Positions 9,288-17,467 of a DNA stretch of 64,000 bases are shown piece by piece (within the stretch, counting starts at the first letter, position 1; the number at the start of each line of letters is the position of its first letter). Below the pieces are notes generated by a model, which was given only the letters and a program-made list of their open reading frames with translations, did no database searches and was not told the DNA's origin. Both the position numbers and the translations under genes were made by a program. The DNA is from Devosia ginsengisoli (GTDB lineage Bacteria > Pseudomonadota > Alphaproteobacteria > Rhizobiales > Devosiaceae): assembly GCF_024707105.1 (NCBI RefSeq), contig NZ_JANQAJ010000006.1, positions 930,001 through 994,000 of the forward strand, given 5' to 3'.

Positions 9288-10802
9288 ATGAAAAAGCGTC
9301 TGCTGTCACTCGTCGCCGCCCTGCTGCTTGGTCAGGCCAGCCTGCCGGCTCTGGCCCAGGAATATGGTGGCATCCTGCACCTCAAATGGGGCACGCTCGA
9401 TACCACCGACTTCCACCGCCATACCGGCACGATCTCGCTGCCGCATCCCTTTGCCGAGACCCTGACCTCGATCTCCTTCGACGGCAGCCCCAAGGGCCTG
9501 CTGGCCGAGGACTGGACGGTGTCCGACGATGCGCTGACCTATACGTTCAACCTCCGTCACGGCGTCAAATTCCACAATGGCCGGGAAATGACGTCCGACG
9601 ACGTGCTCAAGAATTTCGAGCGCATCCGCAGCAGCGTGGAAGCCGGCTGGCTCACCACCGCCATGGAACAGGTGGAATCCTTCTCCACCCCCGACGACTA
9701 CACGTTCGTCGTCCAGCTCAAGGCGCCCTTCGGCCCCTTCGTCAATCTCATCGCCGAAGCCTGGATCCTGGCCCCGGAATCGCCGGGCTGGGACAGCAAT
9801 ATCACCCAGCCGATCGGCACCGGCCCCTTCACCTTCGATAGCTGGACCCCGCAGTTGACGCTCAATGGCAGCCGCTTCGAAGACTACTGGATGGAAGGCA
9901 AGCCCTATCTTGACGGCGTCGAGTTCGACGTCCGCGAAGTGGCCGATGCCACCCTGGCCTTGCGTGCCGGCGACTACCAGGTGGCCAGCGTTCCTCTCGC
10001 CAAGGTCGAATCCATCGAGAGCGAAGGCTTCGAGATCGCCTTTCAGGGCGGCACGAGCTGGGACTTCATTTCCTTCAACAACCGCAATCCGCGCCCGCCC
10101 TTCGACAATGTGAAGGTGCGCGAGGCGGTGGCATGGGCCGTCGATCGCAGCCAGTTCAACACCATCATGAACGGCAAGTACGGCACGCCGGGCAACCAGC
10201 CAGTAGGCGAGGGCAATTTCTTCTTCGATACCGAACTGTCGGCCAGTGATCCGCACAATGTCGCCGATCTGGAAAAGGCCAAACAGATGCTGGCCGACGA
10301 GGGCGTCAACCCGGGCGACTACACGCTCTACATGGTTTCAACCGTGGGCAGCCGCAGCGGCCCGCTGCTGTCGCAGGTCCTGCGCTCGCTCGGCTTCGGC
10401 GTCGACATGCGCGAATATGACGATCTGGGCTACCAGCGCGCTCTGTCCGAATTCGACTGGGATATCTATCCCGGCGGCTCGGGCGCCCGTAACGACATCT
10501 TCCTGCGCTATGTGCGCCTGATGAGCGATGGCCCCAATCCGGGCCTGTGGGGCGGCATCCAGGATCCTGAGCTCGATGCGCTGATCAACCAGGCCATCTC
10601 CACCGCGGACCTCGATGAAAGCCGCGACTTCTACCTCCAGGCCTGGAAGCGCGTGATGGACAATTACTACACGTTCGGCCTCGCCCAGAAGCCGTCCGCC
10701 TATGCCATCAGCCCCAAGGTCCACGACATGACCATCGGCTTCAATGCCTCGGCCCATCGCGTCGACGGGGGCTTGGCCTTCGCCTGGATGGATCAGGACT
10801 AA
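9288..10802 (+). CDS. ABC transporter substrate-binding protein, family 5 (DppA/OppA type)
   Basis: This 504-residue periplasmic protein delivers ligand to the importer encoded just downstream. A signal peptide is clear: MKKR, a hydrophobic stretch, then PALAQ at about residues 20-24. The mature part shows the SBP_bac_5 pattern (LAEDWTVSDDALTYTFNLRH, later VREAVAWAVDRSQF). Family members bind peptides, nickel, glycosides or organophosphorus compounds. Position behind two phosphohydrolases points to a phosphonate or phosphodiester ligand (inference). Unlike the other solute-binding genes here, no strong hairpin follows it. Confidence 0.92.
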   Translation: MKKRLLSLVAALLLGQASLPALAQEYGGILHLKWGTLDTTDFHRHTGTISLPHPFAETLTSISFDGSPKGLLAEDWTVSDDALTYTFNLRHGVKFHNGREMTSDDVLKNFERIRSSVEAGWLTTAMEQVESFSTPDDYTFVVQLKAPFGPFVNLIAEAWILAPESPGWDSNITQPIGTGPFTFDSWTPQLTLNGSRFEDYWMEGKPYLDGVEFDVREVADATLALRAGDYQVASVPLAKVESIESEGFEIAFQGGTSWDFISFNNRNPRPPFDNVKVREAVAWAVDRSQFNTIMNGKYGTPGNQPVGEGNFFFDTELSASDPHNVADLEKAKQMLADEGVNPGDYTLYMVSTVGSRSGPLLSQVLRSLGFGVDMREYDDLGYQRALSEFDWDIYPGGSGARNDIFLRYVRLMSDGPNPGLWGGIQDPELDALINQAISTADLDESRDFYLQAWKRVMDNYYTFGLAQKPSAYAISPKVHDMTIGFNASAHRVDGGLAFAWMDQD

Positions 10803-10826
10803 CAGCAGGAAACCGGGAGACCCGCC

Positions 10827-11684
10827 ATGACGGCAGAAGCCCTCACACGGCCAGTTCGCACCCGCCTGGCGGGTCTCGATCCGGTGACCATGCTCGCCTG
10901 GCTCATCATCATCATCGCTCTCTTCATCGCCCTGGCGGGTCCCTTTCTCGCCACCCATGACCCGATGATGTTCAGCGCCGAGATGAACGAGCAGCCCGGC
11001 AACGGGCACCTGCTGGGCACCGACGATGGTGGCCGAGACGTCTTTTCCCGCCTCATGGTGGGCACGGGGCTCAGCCTCTTCTACGGCGCCAGCGCCGCCA
11101 TGGTGGCGCTGGTGCTGGGCGCGGTAACGGCGCTGATCGCCATGTCCCTGGGCAAGCCGATCGAACTGGCCCTGTTCGCGGTGGTCGATCTGGTTCGCGC
11201 CCTGCCGGGCATCCTGTTCGCGCTGGCCTTCATCGTCGCTTTCGAGCCGGGGGCCTTCTCCGTGGTGCTGGCGCTGGGCGTCTCCTTCGCGCCCAACTTC
11301 GCCATGATCACCCGCGCCACCTATGAGCAGCAACTGGCCCAGCCCTATACGGCGGCCGCCAAGGTGCTGGGCGCCGGCCGCGGCCGCATCGCGCTCATCC
11401 ATGTCCTGCCCAATATCGGCGGGGCGCTGATCACCCAGTTCGCCATCATCCTGCCGCGCTGCATCGTCTCGGAATCGGTGCTGAGCTTCCTGGGCCTCGG
11501 CGTCTCGTCCGAACTGCCCAGTTGGGGCCGCATGATCGCCACCGCGACCCCCTATATGGAAGAGGCGCCCCATGCGCTCCTCGCACCCATAATCATGCTC
11601 TCGGCCGTCACCTTCGCTCTGGCCATCATCGGCAATGCCCAGCGCCAGCGCCTGACCCATACCACCAAGAGGAGCGCCATATGA
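10827..11684 (+). CDS. ABC transporter permease (DppC/OppC type)
   Basis: This is a 285-residue inner-membrane subunit of the dipeptide-type importer. The N-terminal segment (about 24-45) and the extracytoplasmic LLGTDDGGRDVFSRL motif are typical of DppC proteins. The cytoplasmic coupling loop is seen around QPYTAAAKVLGAGRGRI with HVLPN after it. It lies 24 bp behind the binding-protein gene and overlaps the next permease gene by 4 bp (ATGA). The C-type permease comes before the B-type here, the reverse of the usual dpp order. Confidence 0.92.
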   Translation: MTAEALTRPVRTRLAGLDPVTMLAWLIIIIALFIALAGPFLATHDPMMFSAEMNEQPGNGHLLGTDDGGRDVFSRLMVGTGLSLFYGASAAMVALVLGAVTALIAMSLGKPIELALFAVVDLVRALPGILFALAFIVAFEPGAFSVVLALGVSFAPNFAMITRATYEQQLAQPYTAAAKVLGAGRGRIALIHVLPNIGGALITQFAIILPRCIVSESVLSFLGLGVSSELPSWGRMIATATPYMEEAPHALLAPIIMLSAVTFALAIIGNAQRQRLTHTTKRSAI

Positions 11685-12610
11685 GCCCGCATCATTTCCG
11701 GCTGGCCGCCAATATCGGCCTCGACCTGCTGCGCGCCCTCGGCGTGGCCGTCGGCATCGTGGTCTTCACCTTCTTCGTCATCCGCATGATCCCCGGCGAT
11801 GTGGTGGACGTGCGCGGCATCGAAGGCTCGCTCACCTATTCGCAGCAATCGGCCATGCGTGAGGAACTTGGGCTCAACAAGCCCTGGCTCACCCAGTTTC
11901 TCGACTGGTCCGGCATGATTCTGACAGGCGATCTGGGCCAGTCGGCCCGCTTCGCCCGGCCCATTGCCGACCTGCTCGGGGCCGTGCTGCCCTCGACGCT
12001 CCTGCTCGGCGCCACCGCGCTCGCCATCGGCATTGTCGTCGGCGTCACCGTTTCGGTGCTGGCTGTGCTGTTTCCGCGCTCCGTCTTCGTGCCGGTGGTG
12101 GATTTTATCACCATCTGGTCGATTACCGTGCCGACCTTTTCCATCGGCATCATGTCGCTGATCGTCTTCGCCGTCTGGCTGGGCTGGATACCGGCTATCG
12201 GCAATTTCCTCGTCCCCGCCCTGATCCTGGGCCTCGATACTGCCGGCTCCATCGCCAAGGCGCTGCATGAGGATATGCGCGAGGTCCAGACATCGGAATT
12301 CGTCCGCTCCGCCCGCGCCCGCGGCGTCAGCCACGCCCGCATCGTGCTGCGCCATATCCTGCCCAATGCGCTGACCGTCACCATCGCCATTATCGGCCTC
12401 ATGCTGGCCGGCGTCTTCACCGGCGCCATCACCATGGAAGTGGTCTTCGGCCTGCCGGGGCTCGGCACGCTCACGCTGCAGGCCATCAAGGGCCGCGACT
12501 ATGCTGTCGTACAAGCCATCATCATCTGGCTCGGCGTCACGGTGATCTTCGCCAATTTCGTCGCCGATACCATCCGCAAGCTCATCAACCCCCGCTTGAG
12601 GACGATCTGA
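11681..12610 (+). CDS. ABC transporter permease (DppB/OppB type)
   Basis: This 309-residue inner-membrane protein pairs with the preceding DppC-type permease. The start is the ATG in the ATGA overlap, with AAGAGGAG upstream. DppB-family marks include FVIRMIPGDVV near residue 35, the LGLNKPWLTQFLDW segment and the coupling loop FVRSARARGVSHARIVLRH followed by ILPNALTV. The stop overlaps the ATPase start by one base. It would form the channel for the organophosphorus or peptide-like ligand of this operon. Confidence 0.92.
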   Translation: MSPHHFRLAANIGLDLLRALGVAVGIVVFTFFVIRMIPGDVVDVRGIEGSLTYSQQSAMREELGLNKPWLTQFLDWSGMILTGDLGQSARFARPIADLLGAVLPSTLLLGATALAIGIVVGVTVSVLAVLFPRSVFVPVVDFITIWSITVPTFSIGIMSLIVFAVWLGWIPAIGNFLVPALILGLDTAGSIAKALHEDMREVQTSEFVRSARARGVSHARIVLRHILPNALTVTIAIIGLMLAGVFTGAITMEVVFGLPGLGTLTLQAIKGRDYAVVQAIIIWLGVTVIFANFVADTIRKLINPRLRTI

Positions 12611-14239
12611 TGACACCTCTGCTCCGCGTCACCGATCTGCGCGTCACCCTCGATACCCGCAGCGGACCCGTCGAAGCCGTTCGCGGCGTCTCCTTCTCCA
12701 TCGCCAAAGGCCAGACTTTGGGCCTTGTGGGTGAATCGGGGTCGGGCAAGTCGCTGACGGCCATGTCGCTGGTGGGGCTGGCCCCGCCCGGCACCAGTCT
12801 GCAACTGCAAGGCACGGCCCTGTTCGACGGCATCGACCTGCTGGCGCTCGATGAACGCGGCTTGCGTGCCCTGCGCGGCAAGCGCATCGGCGTCGTTTTC
12901 CAGGACCCGGCCGCGGCGCTCGATCCGCTGATGAGTGTGGGCGATCATCTCCGCGAGGCTTTGCCCCATGGCCTGCCGCGCGCCGAAGCCGATCTGCGGA
13001 TTGCCAGGCTCCTGGACGAAGTGGGCCTTGGCGCCATTCCTCATGTCCAGCGCCGCTATCCGCACGAGCTGTCGGGCGGCCAGCAGCAGCGCGTGGTCAT
13101 CGCCTCGGCCCTGGCCGGCGATCCGGACCTGCTGATCGCCGACGAACCCACCACTGCGCTCGACATGAGCGTCCAGGCCCAGATTCTCGAATTGCTGCAT
13201 AATCTGCAGCTGGCGCGTGGCATGGCCATGCTGCTCATCACCCACGATCTGGGTGTCGTCTCGAAATATTCGACGCAGGTCGTGGTGCTCAGGCGCGGCG
13301 ACATGGTCGAGCAGGGGCCGACCGCGACCCTGCTCGCCCGCCCTGCCCAGGACTATACGCGCATGCTGCTCGATAGCCGCCCCCGGCTCGAAGCGCTGGC
13401 CTCCACCGCCGCGGACGCCAAGCGCGAGGATATCCTCACCGTCTCCGGCCTCTCCGTCAGCTATCCGGGGCCGCGGGCCTTCAGTCCGCGTATCGTGGCG
13501 CTCGACGCTATCGACTTCGCGCTGCGCCGCGGCGATGCCCTGGCCATTGTAGGGGGAAAGCGGCAGCGGCAAGAGCACGCTGGGCAAGGCGCTGGTCGGG
13601 CTGGTGCCGCCCGATCGCGGCGCGATTCATTTCGAGGAAAGCCCGTTGCGCCCCGCCCGCATGGAGCGGTCCATGCGCCGGAAAATCCAGTATATCTTCC
13701 AGGATTCCTACGGCGCGCTCAATCCGCGCCTCAATGTGGAACAGGCGCTGGTCGAGCCCTTCGCCATCTATGGCAAGCCGCGCCGCACTTGGCGCGACGA
13801 AGCGGTGCGCCTCCTCGAAGAGGTGGACCTGTCGAGCGCCTATCTCGGCCGCTATTCCTGGGAACTGTCCGGTGGCCAGCGCCAGCGCGTCAACATCGCC
13901 CGTGCCTTGGCCGTATCGCCGGACCTGCTCATCTGCGATGAAATCGTCTCGGCGCTCGACGTGTCAGTGCAGGCACAGGTGCTCGACCTGCTGGCCCGGC
14001 TGCGCCAGACGCGGCGGCTCAGCCTCATCTTCATCAGCCACGACCTGGCCGTGGTCGGCACGCTCTGCAACCGCACGCTGGTCATGCACAATGCCAGGCT
14101 GGTCGAGGAGGCCCCCACCGGCGACATCCTCAACGCGCCGGTGCATCCTTATACGAGAACACTGGTCGAAGCGGCCCGTGCCGTCGAATTTGCCGGCACA
14201 CCCACCCGGAAAAAAGCCACGCGCGAGGTCGTGGCCTAG
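12610..14239 (+). pseudogene. Frameshifted fused dipeptide-type ABC ATPase (DppD-DppF)
   Basis: Two ABC ATPase domains are fused in one gene, the usual GsiA-like layout, but one extra base breaks the frame. Domain 1 is intact: Walker A GESGSGKS at about 41-48, LSGGQQQRV at 154-162, Walker B LLIADEP. The second domain reads correctly up to DALAIVG, then meets GGGGG at 13552-13556. With four Gs the reading becomes VGESGSGKST, a perfect Walker A, and continues to LSGGQRQRV and LLICDE through to 14239. The restored protein would have 542 residues. As read, the second ATPase is lost from the main product. A sequencing error, a recent mutation and slippage are all possible. The importer depends on this gene unless another ATPase substitutes. 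Confidence 0.85.
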
Positions 14240-16158
14240 CGGCGGGGTGCCAGGTCCAGCACGAAGCGCAGCGAGAGGCTACCTTCCCACCACATGGGGA
14301 AATTGGTGCCCCATTTGTTGTTGTAGAGGTTGAACCGCAGGCCGGCGCTGAAATCGGGCCGCTCCGGCTGGAACGGCAGGAATGGTGCGCCGGCTGGGGC
14401 AACCAGCGCGGAATCGAGCGGGGTCATCGTCACGGCCTCGCTGCGGATCGCCTCGACCGCCTGCAACTGGCCACCGCCGCGCCGGACGATATTGTCCCCG
14501 GCGAGCCAGAGCCCCATTTTCCGCAATTCCCAGGAACCCGCGCCGGCCGGCGTCACCTCGAGGAATCCGGCCTCGGGCATTCTATTGGCTGGCTTTTCAT
14601 GCAGCATGAGCGTCAGCTCGACCCGGTTCTCGTCCAGTCCGCGCAGGCTGAAGGCGTGCCGCTCCGGTCCCCCCAATTGCCGCCTTGCCTCCTCCGGCAA
14701 TTGGCCGATGGCGGTCTGCCCATCGCGCGAAATGCCGAGATGGGCAGGCACGAAGCGCGCCGTTCGCGCGGTTGCCGCCGCGGCGAGCCCCGGCTTGTCG
14801 TGGTCGAGAATGGCCCAGTCCTGCCGGTGCTGCAGATAGGAATCGAGGTGCTTCTGCAATTCGTGCCAGTCATAGCTCTCGTGCCGGTAGCCGATCAGGC
14901 TGCCATCCAGTCCCTCCAGCCTCCGCCCATCCGGCGCCGCCAATCGCACGATATCGCCACTTTGCGCATCGAGTTCCGCGCGCCAGCCATCATGCCCGAT
15001 TTCCGTGCCCGCCACCGGCTCGGCCGGGACGCGGGGCATCAATTCGGCCAGCGCCGCCTCGGCCGCGGCACGATCCGCCGGCGCAAGCTGGTCGATGGCG
15101 CTGGTCAGATAGGCCCGCTGCTCCGCCCAGGATTGCTCGCTATAGGCGAAGCGATAATCCTCCCGCCGCGCCACTTCGAATTTCTCCCGGTCCCACGCGA
15201 CCTCGTCGCGGAGATAGGTCTTGATATCGACGCCCCAGGTATGTTCGGGCACCATGGTCAGCCCGCGCCCGAAGGCCAGCCGTTCCGGCGTCGGCGCCTC
15301 GGCCCAGCGATCATAGAGCCGCGACAGCGCGCGGAACCGCGCCAGCTTTTCGGGGTCGCTCCCCGTGCCGTGGATCCAACTGTCGCCGATCTCCTCGGTC
15401 ATGACAGGAAGGCTGTCGCGCCGGGTCCACATGAGGTCGCCGAAGGCATCGAGCGTCGAAACCAGGATTTCCGTATCGGGATTGGCCGCACGGATATGGC
15501 GCAAGGCCTCGACCGTCTGGCCGACGCTTTGCGGGCCGATATTGTCGTTGGTATGGGCAAAGCTCAGCCCGATTTCGCCACCAGCGGGAAAGTCGGTGGC
15601 GCCATAGGAGCCCTGATACATGACCACGATTTCGCTGCCATCGGGCGCGCGCCAGCGGAAAATCGGCGGCACTGATGGCACCGGGCTCGCCGTATTGACC
15701 CCCAGATGCAGGAATTTTATGCCGGCCTCGGCCAGCAGCGGCACCATGCCCAAAGTATGGCCGGGCACATCGGTCATCTTGGCGGCCGTCGTCTGCCGCC
15801 CGAAGCGCCGGTCAAGCTCGCCGGCATAGGAGAGCCCCGCCCGGAACAGGGCAGGCGACATCAGTTCGGTATGGGTGGTGAAGGGCAGGCCATGCCAGGT
15901 GATGAGCCCACGCTCGATCGCGCGTTCCAGCCGCTTCACCCGTTCCGGGCTTTGCGAATTGAGGTGATCCCAGATCAGCCAGGCGCCCGTGGTCCAGATG
16001 AAGGCGGGATGCGCGGGGTCCTCGGCGAAAAAGTGCTCGCCCGTCGCGATGGCCTGGGGGATGAACTGGTCATGATACTGCGCCCGCACTCGCGCGGCGT
16101 GATCGGTGAAGCCGATATCGAGATGGGTCTTGAAGACCAGGTGGATCTGTCTGGACAT
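14236..16158 (-). CDS. GH38-like glycoside hydrolase (DUF5054-type)
   Basis: This 640-residue protein starts like the N-terminal catalytic domain of GH38 alpha-mannosidases: LVFKTHLDIGFTDHA near residues 7-21 carries the H-x-D pair that binds zinc in that family, and the next 250 residues contain Trp- and Asp-rich motifs (AFIWTTGAWLIWDHL, TDVPGHTLGMVP). The C-terminal half is beta-rich. I recognise it as resembling the DUF5054 group, whose substrate is not settled. There is no signal peptide, so it would act on imported oligosaccharides. Its stop codon overlaps that of the convergent frameshifted ATPase gene. The LacI regulator gene lies 11 bp upstream on the same strand. Confidence 0.75.
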   Translation of the reverse strand: MSRQIHLVFKTHLDIGFTDHAARVRAQYHDQFIPQAIATGEHFFAEDPAHPAFIWTTGAWLIWDHLNSQSPERVKRLERAIERGLITWHGLPFTTHTELMSPALFRAGLSYAGELDRRFGRQTTAAKMTDVPGHTLGMVPLLAEAGIKFLHLGVNTASPVPSVPPIFRWRAPDGSEIVVMYQGSYGATDFPAGGEIGLSFAHTNDNIGPQSVGQTVEALRHIRAANPDTEILVSTLDAFGDLMWTRRDSLPVMTEEIGDSWIHGTGSDPEKLARFRALSRLYDRWAEAPTPERLAFGRGLTMVPEHTWGVDIKTYLRDEVAWDREKFEVARREDYRFAYSEQSWAEQRAYLTSAIDQLAPADRAAAEAALAELMPRVPAEPVAGTEIGHDGWRAELDAQSGDIVRLAAPDGRRLEGLDGSLIGYRHESYDWHELQKHLDSYLQHRQDWAILDHDKPGLAAAATARTARFVPAHLGISRDGQTAIGQLPEEARRQLGGPERHAFSLRGLDENRVELTLMLHEKPANRMPEAGFLEVTPAGAGSWELRKMGLWLAGDNIVRRGGGQLQAVEAIRSEAVTMTPLDSALVAPAGAPFLPFQPERPDFSAGLRFNLYNNKWGTNFPMWWEGSLSLRFVLDLAPRR

Positions 16159-16169
16159 GTTGCCTTGCT

Positions 16170-17210
16170 TCAGCCGACCGTGCCGCGCACGACCAGCCGT
16201 GTATTGAGCGTTTCCTGGAAGCCGGGGGCCTCGGGATTGTTGAGGCGCAGCAGGATGAGCCGCACCAGTGCCCGCACGCGTTCCTCAAGGTCGAATTTCA
16301 CCGTGGTGAGGTTGTAGCTCTTCCAGTGCGACTGGGCGATATCGTCGAAGCCGACCACCTTGACGTCCTCGGGCACGCGCAGCTTGAGCTCGTGCCGCAA
16401 AGCGTCGATCACCCCGAAGGCGCCGACGTCATTGGCGGCGAAGATCGCGTCGGCGCCGGTGCCGATGCGGAACAGGTCGAGCGTGGCCTGATAGGCCATG
16501 TCATAGCTGAAATCGCCGCGGGCGACGACCGGCGGTTCCATGCCCCTCTTGGCCATGACCTGCCGCAGCGTCCGCTCGCGCGCCGTGCTGGCGCGGGACT
16601 TTTCCAGCCCCGAGAGATAGGCGATGCGCCTGGCGCCATAGCCCTGCAGCAGCGCCACCGCCTGGTCGATGCCGTCATATTGCAGCACGTTGAGCCGGTC
16701 CTGCAGCGGCTTGTGCTCCGGCTCGTCCGGCATGCCGGGCAGGGGGTAATGCACATAGATCGGCACGGCCCGGTCGAGAAATTTCGCCAGCGTCTGCGGT
16801 TTCACATTCTCCACGAAGGCGATGACCGAGTCGGGATTGAAGCCGCGCATATAGGACAGCAATTGCTCGTCCATCGAATAGTCGGTGCGGGTCTTGAACA
16901 GCAGCGTGGCGAAGCCCTCGGCCTGGAGCGCCGTGGTCAGCGCGTCGATTTCCTGGCTTTCCCAATGGCTGCACACATCGGGCACGATGACCCCGATCAG
17001 GTGCGAGCGCCCGCTCACCAGCGCCCGCGCCGCCCGGTCCGGCGTATAGTTCAGCTCCTGGGCGATCCGCAGGATCAGTTCGCGCTTTTCGGGCTTGAGC
17101 GAGGCATGGGCATTGAAGGCGCGCGATACGGCGACCCGGGAAACATTGGCGCGTGCCGCGACCATTTCCGCCGTCGCCCGCCCACCCCTTGCCGCTTGGG
17201 ATATCGGCAT
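16170..17210 (-). CDS. LacI-family transcriptional regulator
   Basis: This 346-residue repressor-type protein carries the LacI helix-turn-helix at about residues 12-35 (MVAARANVSRVAVSRAFN) and the hinge helix near RAARALVSGRSHLIG. The rest is the sugar-binding core (GVIVPDV at about 73). It is divergent from a sugar ABC binding-protein gene and upstream of the GH38-like gene on its own strand. The simplest reading is that it controls both, probably from the palindrome at 17234-17249. The inducer should be a sugar or sugar derivative carried by the importer (inference). Confidence 0.92.
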   Translation of the reverse strand: MPISQAARGGRATAEMVAARANVSRVAVSRAFNAHASLKPEKRELILRIAQELNYTPDRAARALVSGRSHLIGVIVPDVCSHWESQEIDALTTALQAEGFATLLFKTRTDYSMDEQLLSYMRGFNPDSVIAFVENVKPQTLAKFLDRAVPIYVHYPLPGMPDEPEHKPLQDRLNVLQYDGIDQAVALLQGYGARRIAYLSGLEKSRASTARERTLRQVMAKRGMEPPVVARGDFSYDMAYQATLDLFRIGTGADAIFAANDVGAFGVIDALRHELKLRVPEDVKVVGFDDIAQSHWKSYNLTTVKFDLEERVRALVRLILLRLNNPEAPGFQETLNTRLVVRGTVG

Positions 17211-17227
17211 ATGTCACTGGCTCCCGA

Positions 17228-17257
17228 TTGACAGCGTGTTCAAAAACGCGGTCTATT
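17228..17257 (+). promoter_or_regulatory. Putative promoter with LacI-type operator in the spacer
   Basis: TTGACA at 17228-17233 is a perfect -35 box. A weak -10 (TCTATT, 17252-17257) follows at 18 bp. The 16-bp imperfect palindrome GCGTGTTCAAAAACGC (17234-17249) fills the spacer, where a bound LacI protein would block RNA polymerase. The divergent LacI gene starts 17 bp away. This is a prediction from sequence alone. Confidence 0.45.
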
Positions 17258-17400
17258 CTGCTTGGCTGTGCCAAAGGTTCTACAACAATAACAGCCGGAG
17301 GAAAGCCAAAACTGTGCCGGAATGACGACAGTCGTGTGACAGGCGTGGATGCAGATTCACGGATAAAAAATTGCACACGATTTCATTCGGCTGTCATCTG

Positions 17401-17440
17401 ACCTGCTTAAGGAGAGCAGGTCGCAGCGGGTTGCGCCTGC
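17401..17440 (+). promoter_or_regulatory. Two mutually exclusive hairpins ahead of the sugar-binding-protein gene
   Basis: ACCTGC (17401-17406) can pair with GCAGGT (17416-17421), closing a loop that holds AAGGAG. The same GCAGG can instead pair with CCTGC (17436-17440), extended by CGCA/TGCG around a GCGGGT loop with one bulged T. The two structures cannot coexist. This may be a leader regulatory element if transcription starts upstream, or chance pairing in GC-rich DNA. Confidence 0.3.
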
Positions 17441-17467
17441 GCTCGCTCATCGGGAGAGGACCCCATT

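Noticed and set aside
13604-14239. A separate small ABC ATPase gene
   Set aside because: It lacks Walker A and fits in frame to the preceding gene once one G is removed at 13552-13556, so it is the 3' part of the same gene.
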